From positions 1,057,001-1,121,000 of the forward strand of contig CANUEZ040000104.1 in the NCBI GenBank assembly GCA_948099385.1: a DNA stretch of 64,000 nucleotides, read 5' to 3'. The stretch is from Fasciola hepatica (lineage: Eukaryota > Platyhelminthes > Trematoda > Plagiorchiida > Fasciolidae). The first letter of the stretch is position 1, and every line of letters begins with the position of its first letter. Of the stretch, positions 45,344 to 57,300 are shown in pieces. Both the position numbers and the translations under genes were made by a program. A model generated the notes under the pieces. The model did no database searches, was not told the origin of the DNA, and saw only the letters and a program-made list of their open reading frames with translations.

Positions 45344-48300
45344 GTTAGTAATTATCATTTTACTTGCCCTCAATAATCATTAACCAATAGCGACTGCCCT
45401 GATTAATGATCTCATGCATATCAACTTTATATTTTTTCTGGTACCTACGTCTCTTCCTTTCAGCGACAACTCATCGTTACTGCTATTATCACCATACTCC
45501 GAGACGGCAAGTTATACTCTTCCATAGCCAACTACACAAATCAAATAGATGAAATGCTAAAGGTCACCAGACTAAGGTGGTTGGGGAGTGTGTTGCCCAT
45601 GTCCCCGAATAGGATTCCCCTGCGCACAATGTTCGCTAAAAGAGGTAATGGTTGGAAGCTAAGTAAAGGTGGCCGTTCCGTGGCATGAAAGAAAAGTACG
45701 AAAAGCCTTTCAAGTATACTTGGCTATTTAAGATTTGTTAGGCTTCCTGGATGGGGTTCAAAAATCCTCCCGCCTCTCACAGGCAAGGCATATTAGAATA
45801 TGTGGTTCGGTGTCGCCACCAGTGGTGGTCTTTTATTTACAAACCGTGTTTATCGACTTGATAATACTGCTTTTAGTTCTGTTCTTACTCTTTTCATGCT
45901 CGTTTTTTCTTTATTGTTTCCGATTGAGGTTACCCCTGAGAGATAACCAAAGCCATCACACTCTGCATGACTATTGGTTGTTTGAATTGAACCATACCCA
46001 ACTCTGCTCATCAACTATGTAAGTGAATGAGAAGTTTTAAGATGTAGCAAGTGTACAGTAGTTATACGTAGAATTGGGATATCAAAGACAATAATTATTG
46101 GTGTTTCACTTTATTTTTATATAATACCCATAAATTGTACATCGCTCACCCAGAAAGGGACTGCTGGAAAGAAAGCGATCGGCAACGGGATTCGAACCCG
46201 GGACCTCTAGGCTTAAGGTTTATCATAATAATCATCTCACCACCGCCGGCCATTACAGTTGCTATCCGAAATACAGGCAAACAGCTTTCAGAAACCTGAG
46301 CTACAACCAACGACTGAGAGCATGCAAGCGGTTTCGATGTTGAAAATTTATTATCCGTTTTCCAACTGCATTCATACGCAGTTCTAAAGTTAATGATGTC
46401 AGTCTGATCAACACCGAATCAGGTATTTGTAAGGATGACCGCAATTATCACCACTCAACGAGAGTTAACAAATGAACCTTCCTTAGTGCTGCATCAATTA
46501 GGAAAAGAAATGTACGCAATGGAGACAGTGTGCGTTTTCTATATAAAGAGGGTATTGAAGAAACGCTACCCTGATCATCACGCAGAATACACAACATGAT
46601 TGTGGATGCACTCCAAACTGTTGGACTAGAGCAAATCGCAACCTGCCATAGTCGAATGATATAATTTCTCTGACCATCATTTTTCACGAATGGATTTCTA
46701 ACCCCCTCCCCCACAATCGGTCAAATTTTGATGGTGGCCAGCTATTCATTGGCGCCCAGGTCGTTAACACGCCTAACTTATTGGGGTCTTATATGGTTTT
46801 CCTGTCTAAATCGCAGTTTCATAGTTGCCAGCTCTTCCTAATTGTCCAGTGAGCCATTGCGTTTAAGTGTGCCATTTCCGCTGTGCTCATGCGTAACCAT
46901 GGAATAATAATGATCGAGGTCACCTGTTTACGGTTCCCTTTCATACTACCCAACATCATTCTGTAATTCCACAACCCGTTTTCATCCCACACAGTAGAAA
47001 ATAGCTCGAGATTTGGGCTCACTGAAGTCGATTGGTAATAAACCTCATCATTTTGAAATCCCTGTTATGTTCCCTATAGCGGAATACCTACAGAAACTCC
47101 TCATACAACAGCCTCATTCACCGCCAAATGCACGCACACTAAAAGTCGCTGTGTTTGGATGCCCAAATACCGGCAAATCAAGTTTGATCAATATGTTGAC
47201 CAAGTGGCGTGTGTGTGCAGTCTCAGGCAAAGCTCACACCACGCGATCCAAACAGATGGCAGCTCTCATGAAAGATAATGTTCAAGTGGTGAGTTTTATC
47301 CGATTTCTGTTGGTTCTCCCAGTCCTCATTCTGATTCCGAGTTGCATGCATTTATTTATTCGAATACACTGAGTCACTTTTCATGCAATTCATCCCGACA
47401 TACGTCGCGACCAGATCACCATCATCATCATCGTACAGCAGTAAACAGTAGGGTAAGCCCCACTGACCACTGCCTTTCTTACCATGTTGCACGTTGAATT
47501 AGAAGGTATGAATGTACAAGATGGACAGGGAGTGGACCTACACAGGTAGGAAAAGGAAAGAGCGCCCTATTAGCCAACACACGGAGTACACAGTCTAACT
47601 GTACAAACGCACATCAATCAATCTTTCTGATTCCACAGAAAGTGACAACACGATCGCCACTGTTCACGGTTCGCTGCCATATCCTTCAGTGTCTCCAGCT
47701 AACTGGTAGACGGATCTTTTGGACCCCAACCACGAAGACGCGAGACACCTACTTTTCCTAAGTCTGCTGTACATTTTCTCATTCTTTACTGCCACGTCAT
47801 CTGTTGACCTCCACGTGATTTTTCCACTCCCTAGGAGGGGCGGAGAATAGGACACGGTACAGTAGACGTGTGTTTGCCACACGTAACACATGTCCCAACC
47901 AACGAAGTCTACTGAGCCGTATGCGCTGCAACAGAACGTTCTCCGAAATGGTACCCAACACTCGCTTTCTGACCTTATTATTGCTCACTCGGCTATTCCA
48001 TCCAATCTTAGCGATACTACGCAAACATCGTTGGTCGAAAACCTCAAGACGACAAATATCTTCCACACGCAGACTCCAAGTCTCGCAACCATACAACAAA
48101 ACTGAACGCACTGTGGCACAGTATACACGACCTTTCAACTTCAGTGAAATATCAGGTCGGCATCACAAGTGCTTCAGTCCAGCGTACGCCGCTCGAGCCT
48201 TGGATATGCGCAAGCTCACCTCTACCACCATGCTCCCATCCATCGTCACGCTGTTGCCGAGGAAGGTGAAGCGGTCGACAGTTGCCAGCACTTCCCAATC

Positions 48301-51300
48301 GAGCATTAATCTTGGAATCACTGACGTCCAGTCTTTTAACATCACTTTACACTTTGAAGGTGCAAAGCGCATGTCGAATAGAACTACAGCTTTTGTTAGT
48401 CTATCTATTGCTCGTTGAGCATGTTCTGTGGATTCGAACAAGCAGACAACGTCGTCCGCGTAATCTAGGTCACATAGCTTTTCACTATTTCCTAGTTCGA
48501 CGCCTACATCCTGAAGATTTTGCAACACGCTCTTCATTATTTCGTCCATGACGAAGTTGAACAGGAATGGAGACATGGGACATCCTTGTCGAACACCATT
48601 GGTCGTTTCGAACCGACCGGATAGTTCACCGTAAAATCTAACGCGACCAGAAGTATGAGAATACAATGATCTCAGTAGGTTCACGAATTTCTGGGGCATA
48701 CCTTTTCGATGAAGAGCACTGAGAAGTGCTGTTCGATCAACTGAATGAAAGGTGCCTTTCAAGTAGAGGAAAACCATTATTGTCGGTCGGCGGTGCGTGT
48801 GACGCGTTTCAAGTAGTTGGTGAAGAGTAAAAATATGGTCGATGCATCCTCGACCTGGGCAGAATCCAGCCTGCCTTTAGCGGGTGTTCCTCTCACTAGC
48901 CAGTGTGAGACGGTGCATCAAAGTCGAGGCCAATACTTTGGTGACTATCGGAATCAAGCTAATCCCACGGTGGTTACTGCAGTCTTTGCGTATTCCCTTC
49001 CTAAGGATAGGAACAATCAATGACTCGTTCCTCATTAACGGAATACACTCCTCATTTCAAATGTCACGGAACAAGATCGTGAGTGATTTAGTCAAAGCAA
49101 TTCGACCCAGTTGGAAAAAAACTGGGGGAAGTTTGTCGGGACCGGCCGCACTTTCCCACGCTTTAGTAATCGAATACATAACTCCACTTCTGTTTCCGAT
49201 GGGAGGTCAAGTGATACCATCCAAGGAATCGCATTTGTTGACATTGGAGTAAGTACACTAGCGCACGGCCCGCTAAACTGTTCCTTGAAGTAATCGGCTC
49301 AACGGTCGAGCCTTTGCCGTTTGCCATGAATGAGTTCTCCATTTCCACCACAAATCGTTTCGCTGACCGGGGTTCGCCGTCCACCGGTGTCACGAATAAA
49401 TTAAAGCAGTCTTTGACTGTTACATGAAGCAGCTGCTACTTCCATTTCTTCGGCTACCTTGACCCACCAATTTTCGCGATCATTCTTTAGGCTTTTGGTA
49501 ACTTGCTTTTTTAGATGTCTTCGTATCTTATTCATCTTCTCACTGTTCGAGAGCTGATGTTTTTGCTCTAACAGCGTGATTTACTGTTCCGAAATCCAGT
49601 GTCTTTGATGGACATTAGATCTGGGACCACAGACGAAACCTGCTGCAACGTTCATCGCTTGTTTGATGTGGGCCCAATGCTCATCGGCATTACTGTTCGT
49701 CGTAGATCCTAGCTCATGTGCTAACTTCTGTTCATAACGGGTTCGTACTTCTGGATCACACAAACGTTGCACGGCTAATCGGGTTTGCGGTTTGCGACGA
49801 TGACCATGGAGCTGGAAAGATAATCGCAGTTAAACTAATGCATGGTCCGACTCTACGTACGTGGACCAGTAAGCTCTACAGTTCTGAACCGAACTGCGCC
49901 ACTGGTAGCTTACTGCGATACGATCGATCTGGCTTAGGGTACCTGTAGAGTTAGAGTGCCATGTCGCTGTGCGACGTGAACTGTGTCGGAAATTTGTGCT
50001 AGGCAAGAACAATCGATTGTCTGCATAAAACTGGAGAGGCCTATCCCCGTTATCTGTACGCTCAGTGGGTAAAGCACTGTGTCCACCTAAACAGGTTTCT
50101 GACACACTAAGTTTGCCAATTTATGCGTTAAAGTCACCAGTTAGCGTTACAATGTCAGAAACGTTGCTCCTGCGAACGAGGATAATGATTATCCCAAGAT
50201 CATTCGAAACATCGACTGACTACCATCTTTTCCGATAACGCTGCGTTACCGAATGATAAACACTTACCTATAACATATCACATGGCGCATCGTTTTTTCG
50301 ATACGCTCCGAACGGATCTGGGATCTGATGGAAACTGAGCAGTAGTCCACCTATCACTGCCCACCCCGCTCGACATAATGGGTAGCGCGGTCCTGATTAT
50401 CCTGCTCGGCAACCGATGCAGTATGGAATTCTTTGTATTTGCGCAATTCATGTGAGATGTCGGACTTGTACTGCTAAGGTGTCCAGCCGCAAAGCAGGAG
50501 AACTATTAGGGTTCTCATCCAAAGCCTTTAGTTTTAACGAGAACCTGTCCACAAGGCAGCGGGATGGCTTAGTGGAAGTCCATTTGCTTGGATCAATTAT
50601 TCACATGCTGATTTTACCGACTGAGTTGTCAGCCCAAATCGACCCCCAACCTGAAGATCCAGGAGACGGGACTTTGTCTGACCTCTACCCATTGACCTGT
50701 CAGATATGATTGCATCTCCGGCTTAAAGAAGCCATCCTGTATAGCTCTTTGGGTCATAGAAGTACGCAAGCCATCACACCACGTCAAGGTGCAGTCTCGT
50801 CGTGGTGTTCCCACCAGACACGAGCAATGCTTCAGAGACACCGGTGATCGAATACAAGAATGGTAGTGAGAAGGAAGTAGAGTTTGAAATAGATAAGACG
50901 ACAAGCGAACGTACTCACCACTTGTGGACCGTCCTTCTCAGAAATGAGACGTAATTTTCCTACACAGCTGTGAAAGAAGTGGTAATCTCTGGTCTTTTGC
51001 CGTCAAAATCGTTCACACTAAAACCGCTTATCCAAGGGATAGAAGTAGGTAGTAGAAAGTCCTTTGCACTACTGAGAGCAATATAGCAGCTAGCAGGGTG
51101 ACTTTTCGAAGAAAAAGTGCTTACAGAGTTATGGGTGCAAAGACTACCAACTCACATTCAAGCACTACTTAAAGTTTCTAGTTACTTTAACGTCATAGAG
51201 GCAGCAAAACTAGTGGGACGGTATTACGGAACGGTACCATCTACAAGTTAATGCCGTAACAAACTCCAGTGGCCCCCAGGTCATAGCTCCCACTGATAAG

Positions 51301-54300
51301 AACACACTGAAAACGCCCTGAAAGGTGCTTTCGAGGGGGCTTTCAGAGGTTTTTCTATCTGTAACTTTTCTCACTGTGGAGACCAGAAATCTCGTCATAA
51401 TGCTGGCCGACTGGAACGTCTCGGAAGCCCTTCCCCTGGTCGCTTCTTTAGTCCATCTCAATCGGAGCACTGTCGATATCACAAACGGTTTGGGGAGAAG
51501 GTCGGGCGCTTCAAAGCTGATTGCACTTTTCCAAGTACCAAACAAGGAAACTAACATTCCGACGCGTTCCGGCGACTAACGCGGTCGGCAGCCATGAAAC
51601 CAGTCGTCTGTTGCATGTTTGAGATCTAGTTTCCAATAGTCTGCTCCTAATTGACAGTGGTACAGTGGCTAGTGTCATTCCAAAAAAGCAGGTGATACAA
51701 CCATTACATCAACCCAACAACTTCGTGCCGTTAACGGCAGACCAACTGTCACTTTCGTCCGCAAGTCTTACACTCAACTTAGGCCTACGCCGCACTTTCC
51801 GCTGGACATTTATGGTAGCAGACGTCCTTTATCCCATACTACGTAGTGGTTTCCTTGACCGTTTCGCCCTCCTGGTTGATGCACGACGAGGGAAAGTTGA
51901 CGACCGACAGACTTCTCTTTCCGTAACCGTTTCATATTCCTCCGTGAATCACCACGTCCCAATGCACCGAACCTCAGGCTCAACAACCATACGCAGAACT
52001 CTTTTTAGCTAACCCGTTACTGTTCAATCAGTTCGGCCCCCTTCCCGCGGTGACTACTAACGTCATTCACCATATCGTCACCAAAGGGTCCCCAGATTTT
52101 GGCCGACTCCGTCGGTTTGCACCAGACGAGCTCCGCGTAGCACTGGCTGAGTATGAACACATGCTGGAATCATGCATAGTATGCCTGTTCAGTAGTTCTT
52201 GGGCCTTACCTCTTCACATTATTCCTAAACCTAACGGCGGCTGGCATCCCTATAGCGACTACAGGGTCCATGTAGGTGCCCCACCTTATATATTCTAGAT
52301 CTAACCTTCCCTATCCAGTGGTTTCATTTTCAGTCGCACTGACTATGTCAGAGCCCACCACCGATTCCCGGCAGCCGAGGCTAGCATCCCTAAAACCGCT
52401 GTCACAACTCCATTCGGACCATTCGAGTTTTTGCGCATGCTGTTTGGGTTCAGCAATGAAACCCAAACCCTCCAAAGGTCTATGCATGAAGCGACACGAG
52501 GTACGTGTACTCAGACGATAGTTCTTCAGAGAAAGAGCATATGACACATCTACACGCCGTTCTTCCAGCGCCTTAGCCAACACGGTGTAACCATAAACCC
52601 TTTCAAATGCGAACTGGGTAGGTCCACCGTCACATTCCTGGGTCACGACATTTCAGCCTCGGGGATCCTACCTCTCCCAACAAGATAGCGGCAATTCATG
52701 ACTATCCTGATCATCACTCTTACCGGCAGTTGCGCCCATTCTCTAGCTTGTTTAAATTCTATCACCGATTTATCCTCCACTGCGCCGAAATAATGCAGCC
52801 CCTCACAAACCTTTTACGTAGAGATAAGCAGAATTCCATATTTCCCGACACGGCACAGAGAACATTTACTTCGATCAAGGAAGCTATCGTCAACATAGCA
52901 CTCCTTGCACATCCCGACTCTTCCGCTCCTCTGGCGTTAAGAACGGACGCTTCAGGCAGGGTTGTTGGGGCAGTGTTGCAGCAATTCCCCAATAACTCAT
53001 GGCAACCAATAGCTTTCTTTTCCAAGTGTATGGAACCTGCTGAATTTCGGTACAGTACAGTCAGCAGAGAATTACAGGTAATTTATTTGGGCGTCCCACA
53101 TTTCCGGCACACACATTCGAGGGTCAAACGCTCACAGTATTCACAAATCATCAGCTACTAGTGTACGCTTTCCAGCCAGCTTCTAATCGATATTCACCAG
53201 CCGGCATTTGCCACTTGGACTGTTTCACAGTTTACTACGGACATTCGACACGTCTCTGAAGCACAGGATCCCGCAGCGGACGCACTCTTAAGGGTCCACA
53301 ATATGGCCGACCCACTACTGACGGGCATAAATCTAGAAGAAATCGCTGCGATGTCTCAAGGTCGACCCTAGTTCCTGCGAGTTTCTGTCGACAGGTTTTT
53401 AGCGGTCCCCACAACTTGTCAAATCCTGGCGTGACCGCCTCAGTGAAACTGATCACCGAGAGATTCTATTGGTCTTATGTCAAACTTGACGGACGTCTTT
53501 TTTGGGCCCGCATTTGCCTCCAATGCGAACGTGTCAAAATACACCGTCACACTATGTATGTATCAGGCTCATTCTCTGAGCCACACCGGCGTTTTAATCG
53601 CGTACGTGTGGATCTCGTAGGGCCACTGCCACCATCCAACGGTTACGTTTACACCCTCAACTACGTGGATCCTGTCATTTGCTGGTCACAGTGACATATA
53701 TTTGTTACTGTGCTTCCGCCTCATAGTTCGCTCTTATTTCGTTTGTACCATCTAACAGGTCGCTTGTCTTCTAGCTTGTATGCCTCGTTTTTTGGTTGAA
53801 TAAAGCCCGTCAATCGGGGGTTGTCTTCTGAGCTCTCATTCCACTAACCGATCATGCGTTACAATTTAATCAACTAGAAACAATGGACCGACACCTGTGC
53901 CCGGCTCGTTTCGATGCAGACTTAAACTCCCCTCAGTAAGGCTATTGCGGAAGTAACCGTCAACAAAGTAGTGCCACACGCTCTAGTATACACAGGAAGC
54001 TCAGAGAGTTACGTCTCCAAGACGATTGTGCTTCGGAACAAATGGTCAACAATGACATCCAAAAGTAAGATCATCCTCAATTCCACCCGCACGATCAGCA
54101 GTACCAAAGGTCACTGTTTTGTCTCGTTGTTGCACAAAAGTGCCCGGTACGAACATGTCAAACTGTTGACTCTGTGACCTATTGAATAAATGAGATGTTT
54201 TATTCTGGTTAATTCGACCAAAATTTTTTATTAAGTGCCTGCGAAGGAGTTCAGTGGAAGGGAAAGCCTTGGAGTTCCGTTGTTCATTGGGATTAACCGG

Positions 54301-57300
54301 CAACCGGACTGTGAGACTTGGTGGGACAGGGAAATACGTGAGGTGCCAATAAGCCAGACATGGTTGTACTGGAGTACAGTAGAGACTGTGTCCCATTGTC
54401 ACGAAGATTCACTTTGGGATTACTAGTTCGCATAATCATCTGACCTGAACTAAGGAGTTATAGGGGACCCGGGTGGGTCAGATGTGGGAGCAAGTCAGAC
54501 GGCAGCAGAGCTGTCTACAGTCATAGTTGGCCCGGCGTATCAGGATTTAAACATATCACATAATTAATGATGTATGATTTATACTGCTCGATGTCCACCA
54601 TTCATGAAGGTTGATAGTGATCACAACAACGGCAGTCAGGAGCCGTGAGAGTCGTCCAGTTTCCATCAGAAAAGGGTCAATTCATTATCTATCCATGACT
54701 GACCATTGCAGCACATCCTTGCACTTCCCCTATCTTTCTCAGGTGTTTGTGGATCTACCAGGCATTGTGAACAAAGGCAAAGCTCGACAGTGAGTTGGGT
54801 CTGCTTTCTGTACTTTCGCCTCACTTATAGATTCAATCTGGACAAAGCGTTTATTCGTGATCCACACTCCGCATCGTTTGAAGCTGATATCAGTAAGTCC
54901 ATTAACTCGATTGCATTCATCCCTCTGTCTCTCTCTCTCTTCTGTGTGCTAGAATTAGTCTAATGAATGTGTGTGTATGTCATACGTATATCCGTCGGTT
55001 GGTTTCGAATTTATTGTCCGCGGTGAGTACCTCAACGCTCACGTAAAAACGCGCGTTGCTTCGTTCAGGACATCACGCATTAGTTCGTCTTTCACAGAAA
55101 TGAACCGATAAATACGGGATAGTTGTAGCCCTCCGGGATAGTAGTTTTTGTGAAGTATGGGTCCTTGAATCAGACCAAATAGATGTTTCACCTTTATACT
55201 ACCATATTCTGGACAAAAGAAGTCGGCTTTTTGAGTACATCTATTTACGAATACTCATGAGGTTGATACTCACTAAAAACTAATTCTTACGCCAGTAACG
55301 TACGGCGGATACGTAGGAGGCCTAGGCGTGACACGCTTTCTTTGACAGTATGAATCTGAAGTACTAAGCTGATCGCCAAGGTGGCACTTCCGATCTGAGC
55401 GCAGAGTCAAGAATAAACTCCTTCCGTTTCCGGTCGCCACAGAAGAGATTATGTTATAGGTACAGAGATACTCTGTCAGTGCCTGCGCAACGTTGTCTGA
55501 CATTGGAATTAGAATTTTGTTCCATGTGAAAAATACCTTGGGTCAACAGTAACAATTTTCGTGATGTACTACTGCACTGCCATCCGGCTCGCTACAGCCT
55601 CAGATCTATAAAGCTGGCAGTTTGATTCGCTGTTCCAAATCTTATATCCAGTTCCACTGACTCAGTTCAGTTTCAGTTTATTCAACCATTAACCCCGCAC
55701 TTCTGTGCTCTGTTTTCGGTTGCTACCTTCCAACATCGTCAATTAAAGGGTGAAACGAATAGGAACATGGTGATAAAAATTCGAAAAAGTCAAACTACCA
55801 GGCGGAAATCAAAAGGATAAAGAAAGAATCCGAATGCAACTAAGCCATAGGACGCGACACCTAGCCATATCACTAAATGTCTCCAATATTTGGTAGGTAG
55901 ATCACGTGGACCCCAACACGGAATTCTAACACGTCCTACGTGGCCAAGTCCACCCGCGAACAGCAGGCTGGATTCCGCCCAGGTCGAGGATGCATCGACC
56001 ATATTTTTACTCTTCACCAACTACTTGAAACGCGTCACACGCACCGCCGACCGACAATAATGGTTTTCCTCTACTTGAAAGGCACCTTTCATTCAGTTGA
56101 TCGAACAGCACTTCTCAGTGCTCTTCATCGAAAAGGTATGCCCCAGAAATTCGTGAACCTACTGAGATCATTGTATTCTCATACTTCTGGTCGCGTTAGA
56201 TTTTACGGTGAACTATCCGGTCGGTTCGAAATGACCAATGGTGTTCGACAAGGATGTCCCATGTCTCCATTCCTGTTCAACTTCGTCATGGACGAAATAA
56301 TGAAGAGCGTGTTGCAAAATCTTCAGGATGTAGGCGTCGAACTAGGAAATAGTGAAAAGCTATGTGACCTAGATTACGCGGACGACGTTGTCTGCTTGTT
56401 CGAATCCACAGAACATGCTCAACGAGCAATAGATAGACTAACAAAAGCTGTAGTTCTATTCGACATGCGCTTTGCACCTTCAAAGTGTAAAGTGATGTTA
56501 AAAGACTGGACGTCAGTGATTCCAAGATTAATGCTCGATTGGGAAGTGCTGGCAACTGTCGACCGCTTCACCTTCCTCGGCAACAGCGTGACGATGGATG
56601 GGAGCATGGTGGTAGAGGTGAGCTTGCGCATATCCAAGGCTCGAGCGGCGTACGCTGGACTGAAGCACTTGTGATGCCGACCTGATATTTCACTGAAGTT
56701 GAAAGGTCGTGTATACTGTGCCACAGTGCGTTCAGTTTTGTTGTATGGTTGCGAGACTTGGAGTCTGCGTGTGGAAGATATTTGTCGTCTTGAGGTTTTC
56801 GACCAACGATGTTTGCGTAGTATCGCTAAGATTGGATGGAATAGCCGAGTGAGCAATAATAAGGTCAGAAAGCGAGTGTTGGGTACCATTTCGGAGAACG
56901 TTCTGTTGCAGCGCATACGGCTCAGTAGACTTCGTTGGTTGGGACATGTGTTACGTGTGGCAAACACACGTCTACTGTACCGTGTCCTATTCTCCGCCCC
57001 TCCTAGGGAGTGGAAAAATCACGTGGAGGTCAACAGATGACGTGGCAGTAAAGAATGAGAAAATGTACAGCAGACTTAGGAAAAGTAGGTGTCTCGCGTC
57101 TTCGTGGTTGGGGTCCAAAAGATCCGTCTACCAGTTAGCTGGAGACACTGAAGGATATGGCAGCGAACCGTGAACAGTGGTGATCGTGTTGTCACTTTCT
57201 GTGGAATCAGAATGATTGATTGATGTGCGTTTGTACAGTTAGACTGTGTACTCCGTGTGTTGGCTAATAGGGCGCTCTTTCCTTTTCCTCGTATAACATA

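Noticed and set aside
46105..46258. Functional tRNA gene on the minus strand
   Set aside because: Perfect B box but no acceptor stem could be paired, and an AATAAAG-type tail follows; SINE is more likely.
54611..54793. 60-aa frame as a stand-alone small protein
   Set aside because: Only the last 16 codons are meaningful; they are ERAL1 exon 3 after a clear acceptor site.
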